DNA from: Calonectria ilicicola
Lineage: Eukaryota; Ascomycota; Sordariomycetes; Hypocreales; Nectriaceae
Direction: 5' to 3'
Length of the DNA: 64,000 nt
NCBI GenBank assembly: GCA_020809705.1
Contig: CP085833.1
Span: 372,001-436,000, forward strand
Part shown: one piece after another, positions 32,843 through 43,833 of the stretch
Numbering within the stretch: the stretch's first letter is position 1
How the letters are laid out: every line of letters starts with the position of its first letter
The notes under the pieces: model-generated
What the model was told of the DNA's origin: nothing
The model's input: the letters and a program-made list of their open reading frames with translations, nothing else
The model's database searches: none
Made by a program: the position numbers and the translations under genes

Positions 32843-34353
32843 TCAGATATTTTGCTTCAGTGAAAACCATTGACCGATTAGCAGTGCCCTCGCAGAGCAG
32901 AGAAGACCCCCTCCAAGTGAGACAATCGCAATAAATAGGCCCACCAAAGCTTTTGCGCCCATATTCTGAATCATAAGTCCACTTAGCGGTATAGCCAGCA
33001 ACAGAGCGAAACTGACGACAAAGTTCATAGTGCCTATTCTTTGGTCAACAAAAGAGGGATATTTTATCGATGACGGGATTGCTTACCATAGTATGTTCCA
33101 AACTCTTTTGCTTCGCAAGTCTTTCCCAAACATACTACGCCATGTTAGGCCTTTTCTTTTCGGAGCAAGGTATCGCATGTAATTACCTGGGGTGAGAGAT
33201 AAGAATGAACCAGAACAAAAACCCCACAGTGCTGAAAATGCATATAAAACGCGGGCATTTGAAGTACCAAAGGGAAGAAATAGCGCACCCAGGAGTATCA
33301 CTGTCGTAAGAATCGTCAAGAGAAGAACATTGAAGTGTCCAACCTTATCTCCAAGCATCCCAGGAAATATACGGCCAGGAATCGAACATGCACCAATGAT
33401 AGCTAGCAAGATGTATCCATCCTCAGGTTTAAACCCGGCACCAGTTGAGATGGTGGGCAACAAACCACCAACCCCAAATAAGACGAATTCCAGGGTGAAG
33501 AGCCCTCCCGTAACCAACAAAAATTCAGGTTTCTTGAAGGCGGCAAAATTTAGAACAGCCGAGCTCCGGGGTCGGGTTGGTTCGTCCGGGAACAGGATTT
33601 TCGCAAACTGACGGAACGGCAGGAAACAGAGAATACCAGGGATTAAAATCCCAGCGAAAAATATGGCCAAGATTCTCATCGACCACTTCCATCCCTTGTC
33701 TTCAAGCAGCGATCTCAACATCATTGTGATAATGATGGACCCCGTAGATGAGCCCGATAACGCGACACTCATGGCCAATCCTCTGAGACGAATGAAGAGC
33801 TTTCCGACTATGGCAACAGCAACTACACCGGTGATGGCACTCCCAAGACCTCCAAGAACTCCAAAGCAAAGCATAAAGTGCCAATATGCTTTACACTCTG
33901 CAAGTATTAAATAGGTTGCGATAGTAGAGATGGTTCCGACGATGCTAAGAAGAATCGGTCCATAGCGATCGAGTAACGGACCCACCTGGATAGAGAGGAA
34001 GAGGCCGAGAAACATGTACATTCCAGTGATCCATCCAACTTCACTGGTGGTGTGATTCTTCAGTTCATTCAATTCGAGGTAGGACTGCAAGACTCCAATC
34101 GAATTCATCATGCCTATCGCACCCGTGTTAGTATTTCCTTTTTAGCTTCCTTGATGATTTAGGAACGTTGGATCGACGTACCAAAAGAGGTTATTAAGAA
34201 TAAGAACGATCCTAAAACACATAACCAAGCCGAGAACCGCCGCTCAATGTCAATTGACGCGGCTGTGTGTGGGAGAGAATCGTCCTGAGCCTGAGCCATC
34301 TCTAGTGCAGCTCCCTCTGTAGGGGATGCTTGGAATTCGCACGAGGAAGTCAT
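32843..34353 (-). CDS. MFS transporter, monocarboxylate-transporter-like
   Basis: A plasma- or organelle-membrane carrier of the MCT/SLC16-like branch, about 455 aa. The first exon gives a soluble N-tail and the first helix (AWLCVLGSFLFLITSFG). The central exon holds most helices, including the cytosolic loop motif GPLLDRYGP and GLGSAITGVVAVAIVGKLF. Two small introns near the end join the conserved CLGKTCEAKEFGTYYG to the last exon TMNFVVSFALLLAIPLSG, which is a typical fungal MCT signature (CLG...YG-x-M). All joints keep frame. Substrate unknown; fungal members transport monocarboxylates, riboflavin or other small acids. The neighbouring Zn2Cys6 regulator is transcribed in the same direction, 461 bp upstream, and may control it. 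Confidence 0.88.
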
Positions 34354-34814
34354 TTCAAACTATTTTAAACCTAGAAATTCATTTTCTCAGCGATTGCTGT
34401 AGTTATGCTGTGACAGATGCGGTGACCCAGAGTTAATAATGTTCCCCGCTTCAACTTTGTCGGCGCATTGTGCGCTAATCTTCCACTGCTGGGTCGACAG
34501 TAGTGGAGCCTGATAATGCATCGTCAGCAAACATGGTAAGGCCATTGGCTGCGGACTCCGTGAGTCGCGCCGATCTGTTGCAAGTTCGCTTCGAAGCCAT
34601 CACCGATGGGTGCAAGGGCTTAATCCTATGACCAAATTGCAGAATCCCAAATTTGTAAGCAAAGGCCAGACGAATTCGTTGTAGAGTATTGCTGCCCACA
34701 TATCCATTTCAGTCTCACCAAACCTGACGGTCAAGCAGATCATCAATTGATTATTCGTAATATTCATACTAGGAGGCCATTCTATAAACATCTAACATTT
34801 CCAATCTTCTTTTT
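34354..34814. other. Spacer between Zn2Cys6 gene and MFS transporter
   Basis: A 461-bp region containing the terminator of the regulator and the promoter of the transporter. No supported gene. Confidence 0.45.
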
Positions 34815-36368
34815 TTACATGACAAACACCTGAGGTTCAGGGAGCAACGCTGGCCAGTCAGCGTTGCATTCGCGCGCCCAAATCTTTCTGAGAAAGTCCA
34901 GCGCCCTCAAAATATTGACAAATCCGTTGCGCTTGTACTGCTGCTGGAGAAACTCTTCAAAAATGGCCTGGTGCTCCTTCTTGCAGCTCTCCGACGCCAC
35001 AATGAAAACTGGCCAAACGAGTACATGTGATCCAAGCGATCCGACCGACACTGATTGCACCGCCGTCGCAAAATGATCAATCATTTTTCTTGACAAAGTT
35101 CTGCTTCCGTTGGACAAGACGCGGTCTAGATAAATCTCATAGGCTTGTTGTCGCAGATCTCCTAGAAGCTTGAGCTTGGCCGATTGTGCCGGGTGCAATT
35201 TGCCGTAGAACCGAAGGCAGTCAAAGCTGGTATGAGCGTGGTGCATCATGGCATGCAACCCAGCATCTTGGCTTAATAGCGGTGCTGCGTAGACGCGCAT
35301 CCTTAAGATGTCAGTTATAGTCCAAATAACTAGGAGAATAATGATACTTACTTGCGTATCTGTCGCACAAAAAATTCGCCAACCTCGCCGTTAAGAAATC
35401 CCCCCTCACCACCCACGGCATCTAAGGCGGATTCCAGCATCCCAAACATGATTGGAAAGTCGCAACAGCCATTGACCATGACAGAAACAAGCAGTATCAT
35501 GATTGACAGTATCACAGCCTGTTTTGTCTGGTAGTCGCAGTCGACTAGGTTTCGGCGTCGTTGAAGTTCGCAAATGGCTTGGCCGTAGACCTGCTGTGCA
35601 TTCGCTACAGTTTGGCCCCCGTTCTTGGTAGTCAAATGGAAAGCCGAGGCAGAAAGTACAGAGTTCATGATCAGTTCATCTGTCAAGGCCATGGGCAGAA
35701 TCAAGTTGCGCCAACCATTATGGCAGTCGTCGAGGACAACCATTTCTGGGGCAATGTGGTTCGAGACTAAATGCCCGAGTTAAAACCCGGGCCCGATTAT
35801 GCATTGAGGGGAGCAAAGACTTACAATACGTTAATAGGAATTCCTGCCATGGTTCCAATAGAATGGGGCCAGGTATAGGCGAGTAATTGATGCAAGAAAT
35901 CTGGTTCTGAGCATTTGATTCGCGTTCGTCATGATACTGAGGTTTTCCCAAATCCTCAGTAAAAGTTTTGGTGTTGTTGTGTAGATCGTCATCGTCAAGG
36001 TTGGCAATTAATTCCGAGATGGATTCCCAATTTAGTAACACGTCCACGTTGTGTGCTGAGCGCGTGGGTTCGGCCTGAGATGGCACGGCGTCCTCGACTT
36101 CAATGTTGGAGGGAATGATGGGAATATCATCCGCTAAATTTGGACCAAGGCCAGAGCACGGATCAATAAAGACGGTTAAATTACTACCATTTCTGCTCTT
36201 TCTGGGTGCCTGGGGTTTTTGGGAAAGCCCCTGTCGAAATCGGTAGACGACACCAAAGCCGGTACAGGGTATGCCTTTAACAGCACACTTTTGGCAGCTC
36301 GGTTGGGTGCCGTCGCAATTGATGCGGCGCTGCGAGCATTCATAGCACCCTGTGCCCGTAATCAGCAT
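34815..36368 (-). CDS. Zn2Cys6 transcription factor (Fungal_trans_2 type)
   Basis: A nuclear DNA-binding regulator. The cluster is at the very N-terminus: C8, C11, C18, C25, C28 and C35 (CX2CX6CX6CX2CX6C) in GCYECSQRRINCDGTQPSC, followed by a basic linker. The middle is acidic/polar (ELIANLDDDDLHNNTKTF). The C-terminal two exons form the helical regulatory domain (MALTDELIMNSVLSASAFHL; CDYQTKQAVILSIMILLVS; VFIVASESCKKEHQAIFEEFL), typical of Fungal_trans_2 (PF11951). Introns near 35744-35820 and 35301-35350 are required. Its proximity to the MFS transporter suggests a regulator-target pair, by position only. Confidence 0.9.
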
Positions 36369-37303
36369 GCTGAATTCAGATTACTGCAAGGGTTGGGCCG
36401 GTTTGGCGATGGACAGGGAAATCGGTCGCTCCCATTGGACGCACCTTTGATCTTGGGAACGTAGGGTCGTTTTCTACGAACCATGTTGAACGTACGATGC
36501 CATGACTATTTCCAGCCCGACATGCTGTCTCACCTCGACGAGTTTTCCTTTATTGAATGGTCAACTGCTCAAAGATCTTGCTGCCACGCCGTGTTCGAGA
36601 TAACAGAGCTGTCCCTGGCCATGTGACCCCGCACAATCTTCCACCCGTTCCGCAACGCTATCCCGGTTTAGGCAATTTTAATGAGAGCCACGATACCAAG
36701 CGGATGTTTATCAAGCCTGGCGGCATTGGCTTGGTTATGCTTAATTGGCCAAAGTCATGGTTACGATCTGATCGTCGCCCTATGCCACACAGTACCGATA
36801 GACCTTGCCTCACTTGGTGTTGAGAACTGGGTGCTACACGGCCCAGGGTGAAAGGAGGACATCAGGAATGAGTGGGTACCTTGATAAAAAAAAAAGCCAG
36901 GTTCTGGTGAACATCTATCAAGCGCATAGAGTGACAAGAACTAATCTTTTCTCAATTGTGTTGAAAAGAGCTAAATTACGCCCTTGCTCCTAATGATGTG
37001 TGTTCATAGCCATCATGACTTCATTCCACGTAAAGAAAATCCCTTATTTGCATGAACCATGCCCATCCGTCGTATCTGCTTTTAATCCTGCATGCAGCTG
37101 GAGGAACGAATATAAACTGCATTCTTGTTTAATTACAAAAAGAAGAGAAAAAAAAACCACAAAATTTGATCCTGTCGCGCAAAAAAGTGAGCTCCATCAA
37201 AGCTGATCTAGAGCGCTGTTGGTGTTGGGAGAAGGGCATGATGGAGGTGCGAAATGTGTAAACGCGCTCGAATGACATACATCCCCGACCTTTGATGCCG
37301 CGC
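36369..37303. other. Intergenic region
   Basis: A 935-bp region upstream of the Zn2Cys6 gene and downstream of the next minus-strand gene. It has A-runs (near 36885 and 37147) and short open frames only. No supported gene. Confidence 0.4.
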
Positions 37304-38352
37304 TTAAAGCTTTGTTTGCGGCGGGCGAATTCTCTGAGCCCGGAAAGCGTTAACACCCTGGTATTCGGTGGGCTTGGAGAGAGCTTCACGGCGCTTGCGC
37401 CTATCCTGACTCATAGCGTTGTCGGGGGCCATCGGTCGGGTCATGGGGGCTGGCAAAGACCGAGAGACACAGCGAGTATTGCGAGTGGTGGATTGTCGGG
37501 TGATGGCATGCGGCTTTCTGACGTTCCTAGACCCAAAGCTTGCGAGGCGGCCTTGGAGCTGAGCCGATCGCAGAATGGCTTTTCGTAGCAACCGATCTTC
37601 ATACTTGCCAACCTTGCCCTCGCCGCTATCGTCGCAGATCTGAATGGCAACGCTTCTGATAATCTTCCGGGTGCTTTCCCAAGTCGAGCCCATGGCGGTG
37701 CGCGCCATCTTCGCAATGCGCCATCGTAAAAAGTCCCATGGATCCATGGAAAGCTCACCACGGTCGTGCAGAACACGAAGATCGGAAATTTTGCACGCAA
37801 GCTTGTACATGACCTCCTTTTCACAGAGACCGACAGAAGGGAGGTGGTGTTTGGTCATTAGCTGATTCGGGTGGTAAGGTGTGCTGGGTCCAAAGATTTC
37901 GCGGATTTTTCTGTGCTTGCTGACGTTGTCCTGGTGTCGCTTGTAGGTATCCTTCAGGTGCTTGTTCTTCGGATCCAGAGCCAGTCTGTCATGATACTCC
38001 TTTTTGGAAGCCTCTTCAGCGGGCTCATGGGCGAGAAATTTGTCGAGAGAGAGCCATGAACGATCGTAGTAGGGGTCTGACTCGACGAGCTTGGCCACAG
38101 GAACACCACTGAGAGAGTGAGGCGAGATGTATGCTGTGCCGCTTTTATTTAGCGCGTAGACGCTATCCCAAGGTGTCCTAAGCACAGCGGCGACCTGTCG
38201 TTCCATCACATCTTTAGACTGGGTCTCGGGTGAATCGACAACGGTGTCAACGGGGCTGGCCTAAGGAGTGTGTTAGCAAAGGCATACTGCGGGCGGCTTC
38301 AGCGAGAGAGACTGACAAGAGCGGGATTCCGATCACCTGTATTAGGTTCCAT
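37304..38352 (-). CDS. Hypothetical basic protein
   Basis: A 330-aa product in two exons: a 12-codon first exon (38317-38352, MEPNTGDRNPAL), a 56-bp intron (38261-38316), then a long exon starting ASPVDTVVDSPETQSKD. The body is helical and charged (SWLSLDKFLAHEPAEEASKKEYHDRLAL; DPWDFLRWRIAKMARTAMGS; EDRLLRKAILRSAQLQGRL) and the C-terminus is strongly basic and probably disordered (RKRREALSKPTEYQG). There is no signal peptide or membrane helix. I do not recognise the family. The basic tail would fit a nucleic-acid or nuclear protein, an inference only. Confidence 0.6.
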
Positions 38353-39244
38353 GGCGAAGTGAGCGATTGATCCGGCGATTGCTTCAGCACCTGAGGCTGC
38401 GGCTGGTCGCAAGATGCAGAAGTTTTCGAGTTGCGCAGGGAAACCTCGGATGCAGCGTGCTGTGGCACCTGGCTGTGGCCGGACAAAAACAAGAGAAGTA
38501 GATGAGAAAGCACTGGTTGGCCGGGGATGCTATGCAGGGCAGAGAAACGCAAATTAATTTGCACTAAAACGATTCTCAGGTGCAAAAGAGACGACGAGCA
38601 AACGCGTTGACGCGAGATGCTGCTTGAAAGCGCGACTGGTTTCTGGAATCTTCGTTTGATTGGCACTATGCACGTGCAGCTGTTGACTTTATTTGCGTCT
38701 TCTTCTCTGTGTATTGCATTGCAAGGAGCAAGGTTTTGTTTGCAAATAAAGCAGTGAATCATTTATGGCGTAGGTATGCATAACAGTTGGCGGCAGGTGG
38801 TGATGTAGCACTTGCTTGTACAAACGCCGAGGAGCCCATGTCTGGGGTAGAAAAGAGTAAAGGAAAAACATGCCATTCACGAAAAAGTGTGACGATGAGT
38901 TAGGAATATTGTTTTTGCCATCGTACAAGGGTTTATTCTGGTCATGGTGTGTATTGTTCTTTGTTTACGGGGGAAGCCATTATTATACTTACATCTGAAT
39001 AGGGTTTGCAGCAAAGGCCGGTTTAAAGCTAAATGAAAACTTTGGCTTCAAGGTATTATCTGGAAAAGTTTCTTAGAGCGCAAAGGGTAGTTTAAATGGT
39101 GCCGGCCAACCCTTATTCTCTAGTCGCACCACCTCCTTCTTACACCTTTACTGTCACATCTGCACCTTCACATCTGCACCTTCACTTTTTTGCCCTTCAC
39201 AACAAGTTCCATCTACTACTATCCATAATAATTACACAAGGACC
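38353..39244. promoter_or_regulatory. Divergent promoter region
   Basis: An 892-bp gap between divergently transcribed genes. A pyrimidine-rich tract with repeated CACATCTGCACCTTCA just before 39245 precedes the plus-strand start, as is common upstream of fungal genes. No specific site could be named. Confidence 0.45.
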
Positions 39245-39717
39245 ATGCCTTGCTTCCCATTTGGGCGACAGAGAAACAACAAGGATGATAAAGACGCTGA
39301 TGATAGCGCTTGTGAGCGTAAACCATCCATCTTTTCAGTGAAAGCTACTTCAACTGTCACTCCGGCCACTTCTTCCAGCATAGGAGCCGATGGCACCCCT
39401 TCCGTGGATAAAGGCCCTCCCAAAAAGAGCGCCTCCAATCAGGACAAGGCCTCCTACGACTCGTTTGATCGAACCAAGCTGCTAGAGCCAACTACCCAGA
39501 GATCCTTTGTGGAGATGGCAGCTGAGGCTAAAGTCCGAAAGGAAACCATGTCTAAAGAAGAATGGTACAATCAAAATCCTCAATTTAGTAAGTTATTTCC
39601 TATAATTAGCTATGAGAATTATTAACTAACTTGTAATTTCCAGAAGATGTACCGGCTAAAGCTGCTACTGCTGATGTGGCCATGGCATTCTTGATGGAAG
39701 AATATGGCTCTATCTAA
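39245..39717 (+). CDS. Small hydrophilic protein
   Basis: A 138-aa product from two exons (39245-39587 and 39644-39717); the intron has a GTAAGT donor, a CTAAC branch and a TTCCAG acceptor. The start is MPCFPFGRQRNNKDDKDADD. The middle is Ser/Thr-rich and likely disordered (SVKATSTVTPATSSS). The C-terminal part is helical and ends VAMAFLMEEYGSI. No signal peptide is visible, although Cys3 near the N-terminus could be lipidated (speculative). Strong promoter-like pyrimidine tract upstream. Family not recognised. Confidence 0.62.
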
Positions 39718-40078
39718 ATCAATAACACATCTTAAGAGCAGTAGTTTGGAGTTGGCGTTTTAAGGAATAGCTATAGCTAGTTCTTCTCACCAATCGTATC
39801 CTATCACTTGAACAGTGGCGGTTGCGTTGATTGACCAGGTGGTTAAGGGCTTCAAGAAATATACGCTTCTTCATGACGACCTTGGTCGGATTGGAAAGGA
39901 TGCTTTGTCACAGATGCAGGATAGATAATCGTCTTTGGGTCTCGCGGGGCTGCATGTAGCTTACGGAGGATTAAGTCGGAGAGATCTATTTGGAGATCTA
40001 TTGTACTATCTGAAAAGCCCACCCGACAACTCTGCCTCCACTAACTGCATGCACGGGATTATCCTTCCCTTCGTCCTC
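39718..40078. other. Intergenic region between convergent genes
   Basis: A 361-bp region that holds terminators of two convergent genes. No supported gene. Confidence 0.4.
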
Positions 40079-42304
40079 TTAATAGTATTCTTCCTCCTTT
40101 GCCAATGTTAATAGTTTCGAGTCTTTCCTATTCTCAACCAGGTCCATCTCTACCGTCCTCGACGACGTGGCACCAACGACAACACTCTTGCTCCATAGTT
40201 TCTTGTCCGTAACCTGGAGCACCTGGTGCTCCATTTCAGAAGCAGCAGGGGAATTCCACGCCAAACTAATGAGATCTTGCACGTCTCCAAATGCAACAAT
40301 AGTATCGGCTTGAAAGTATATGGTGCCAAGGCAGTAAGCTAGCACAAATATCATGCAAATAATGTTAACAACAATTGCAAAGATGAGCGCAATCCCTGGG
40401 TTTCCGTACCCATATCCAAAGCGCTGTACATCAAAGTTGATTGAAGTTCGATTTTCCGACCACTCAGCCAAGGCCTTCTCTGGTGACAGACCGCTATAGC
40501 GACTGCCAGGCTTCCATTCATCGAAAATTCGCACCGTGCGATTAGAAAAGAATTCATATTCCTTCTTAGCCGCACCCTTTCGGCTTCCTAAGTTCACTGC
40601 CAAAATACCTTTCGGATCTCCTTCGATGGGTCGAGTAATATATGGGTTTTCCATCGATGCTGTTCTCGCGATGGCATCAGTAACGATTGCTCCGGTCACT
40701 TTTTCCATCGTGATGCGTGCCATGTTGTCAGCTTCTGATTCTGGAAGTGAGGCGCCTGGACCGAAGTACCAGGTCCCATTTCTTTTGTACATCATGGCAC
40801 GCAGTAAGTAAAAAATGCTGTTGGTCGCGCCTCCATTATTCCCCCCCTCCTCGTCACTTTTGGATTTAGATAGGTCAACATAGCGTAACCACGATGGCTT
40901 GATACGCATAACGGGGCCGACGTTGGCTTTCTTATCAGCTTTGAAGCTTGTCTTGTTGGCAAATACATTCAGGTCGGTGATATTGCTCTCGATTGATCTG
41001 TAGGTGGATGGCTCCAATATAGGTGTAGAAGGAATCCAATATGCCACGTACGTACAAGCAAAGATACGCATACGAGGCTGATCCCGTTGGAGATATGGCA
41101 ATGCACTGACAAACGTGGCAACTGAAGTGGTGTTATGCGGGTCATTTTCGTCCTGGTGAGCATCAAATCTATACTTTCGTTGGTCAAATGACCAGTACCT
41201 TTCAGGAACCCGGATAGTCTTGGCATATTCCCGCATCCGATGGCATTCATCTTTGTTATCATCGCTGTAGCAATTTAGTTCTGTCGATGGATAATATGCC
41301 TCTGGCACTTTCGATACCGTTGTGTTTGCTTTGCGCGTCCAGGTATTGCATTTTGCATTGACAAGGGGTTGATAATTGATAGATGAAGCATCGAGTTGCA
41401 GTTTATAAGTTTCGGTCGAATGGATGTCACCAACATCATTTTCAGTAAGATATGCTTGCAGCTTTCCAATCGACCTGGTAGTCAAAGATGTTAGACTAGT
41501 AAGAATCGTACCAGGAGAGTCCTTTGATGAGCCTGTCGAAACCATATGCAACTTTCGACTTGTTGATGTAGATGGATCTTCGAAGGTAATATTTGGTGAT
41601 AATTCTGAGACCTCCCATCCCTCGATCCAGGAATAAAGGTGAGCGAAGCCACTGGCAGGACAATTGTCATCATAGTTACCAGGCCTTCCAAGGCAAAATT
41701 CCCATCCATTGAAAAGGCTCTCATTTAGAGTTGACGGCCACAATATCCGATGCTCCCGCAGGTACATTGGCATGTAGATATTTGAAAAAGCAGTTGGTAG
41801 GTCGAACCACCCCAATTTTGGGACAATGAGAATCGATGATGCTGGACCGATCAAGGTACATAGAACCACGCACGCCAAGAGTAGAATGGCAATCTTGAGG
41901 TTACTACGTGCAGCAGACCAAAATCTTTTGCTGGCGATATACTGAATGTCAGAGATGCGATATGCACCTGTCAAGAGACCAAATGGGATCCCATCATGGA
42001 CTAGGCAGCGTTTAAAGACTGCAAGAGCAATGAATCCTAGCGAAGTGGCGACCAAGAGTTCATATGCCTTGGCAACAACGTAGAGTATGTTGATGACGTT
42101 GTTTGCTGAGAGGCGGAGGCCTTGCTGATTGAGCGATATTCCGCTCAAAGGAAACCAATACAACCGAGAAAAGTTGAGGTATAGGATTATAATGGCGAGC
42201 GCAAGCGGGATTAGATAAAATATGCAACCAACCCATGTCTAGAAGTTGCCTCGAATAATTTTTGTAGGGTTGGAAACATGTGAGTAGTCCTTGTTTAGAT
42301 TCAT
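40079..42304 (-). CDS. Large multi-pass membrane protein with glycosylated loop; in-frame TAG near start
   Basis: A frame of 742 codons. From the ATG at 42302-42304 it encodes MNLNKDYSHVSNPTKIIRGNF, then TAG (42239-42241), then continues in the same frame with a membrane helix (TWVGCIFYLIPLALAIIILY). Without read-through or splicing, a product could start only at later codons and would lose the first helix. Further helices are at ELLVATSLGFIALAVF and NLKIAILLLACVVLC and near the C-terminus (IALIFAIVVNIICMIFVLA). The central region of about 450 residues has many N-glycosylation sites (NES, NIT, NTT, NKT, NGT, NRT) and cysteines, so it is extracytosolic. It resembles a fungal hypothetical membrane protein family of unknown role. 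A 39-bp intron could remove the stop, but its donor (GTTTCC) is poor. See findings. Confidence 0.7.
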
Positions 42305-43833
42305 GATGTTGGTTCCTTTTCGTCCTTCAACGATCGATCATTTGTGTGGAGACATTAAACAACGGGGAAAGGCAGATCAAAGGTGCCCCAAACAAGACTT
42401 TTAAGCCTAATGTAGCTTCAAACCGGAGGCTGCGCGATGACGAGGAGCCAAGCAGTGGCTTGCTGAATCACTTTCTTAGTTTGAGACAGGATGTATAATG
42501 ATGTAGTTTTGCGCCTTCTGTCGCGAGTTGTTTTGATGTGACTGGTAGCCTCGTGGCTGCCTTTGGGACCCATGTTTTTAGCCTGCAAGGGAGCGTCCAA
42601 TGGCCCACCACGAGTTCGACTTGAACGGCTGAATTTACCGCCGAGTGTTGGTTAGCGGCGTAAGCACTTGGCGCGCCACTTACGATTTGTTGAGCCTCTG
42701 TCTTGGATTGCATTCAGCCAAGGGGGCTCTCAGGATAAGCAATCAAAAGCGGATCTAGCCTCAAGGCAGAGATAGGGTATCGGGATTTCTAGACGAAACC
42801 CAGGCGCCTAATAATTAAGGGGGGAAATCGGCGCTAAGGATTACATCAAAATGTGCCCAAAACCGACCTCGCCCCCCTTTGCTCTTAGCCCTAGAAGTAC
42901 CATTGGGCATCATGCTCATTACCAACACTCTCTGTAAAAAAGAATAAAAGAATTTCTTCCCCAAGGCCAGCATTTTTACTTCTCAGAAATTTGACAGAAA
43001 AGGAACTGCTTTCTTCAAGTGGTCAGGCTGCCAAAAACGCCTAAGTGGCGTTGATACGCCAGGCCATGACTTTCAAGCGCGTAACGCGTGACGCGGCGGG
43101 ACAGTTGTGATGGTTATTAGTAATCAGTTCAAATAATTAAGCATAACCTCTTAAGCATAACTACTTCATGCCAGCCATCTAACGCATTTATTTAAGCATC
43201 TAGAAATAGATTTCAGGCATATCGACATCAGGTTTTTTTTTATTTTTATCTGGAATATGGAAGGTGGCAGACTTCACACTAATTAGGGCAGCCACACGAA
43301 CGATTTAGTATTCCCACACTATAGTTGTTGGACATGCTGTCAAAGCAAAAGTGGGAGTACTTCCTTGCTGAGCAACTGATGCACTCCCTTGCACAGTATA
43401 TCACAGACAATACCAAGGATGTTAAGCGTGCGAGTACTATATCACGGCATACAATACACCCCTTGAAAGATTGTGCCCTTGTGATATCCTCACCTAAAAA
43501 CTTGTTTAGTAGTAAAAAAAAGAAAATAAATAGATAAATAAATAAATAAATACTAATAAGCCTTATATATAAATTACTTATTTACTTTGCTTTATTTATA
43601 TTATAATTATTTATTTATAATTTAGCCAAAAGGTGGTGGGAAAAGGTAGATAGGGTACAAACTTTCAGCAATTGTACTGTATTGCGTTGATTAGTCGGAT
43701 CTTAAAATGGATATATCTCACCAAACACAGAGTCAGTCATCCATGATGACAAGTAATTGGGTGGAAAATATTTATTTTAGAAATAGTCAATATAGTTTGT
43801 AATAATTCAACAATAAAACAGTTCGAAACCCTC
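42305..43833. other. 1.5-kb intergenic region
   Basis: No supported gene. It contains the membrane-protein promoter and the terminator of the sugar transporter, plus the AT-rich tract listed separately. Confidence 0.45.
43511..43625. repeat. AT-rich low-complexity tract with AAAT microsatellite
   Basis: A (TAAA)n-type microsatellite at about 43525-43552 is followed by a nearly pure A/T segment to 43625 with TTATTTAT-type motifs. The two halves are roughly inverted with respect to each other and could pair. It lies 210 bp beyond the transporter stop. Confidence 0.8.
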
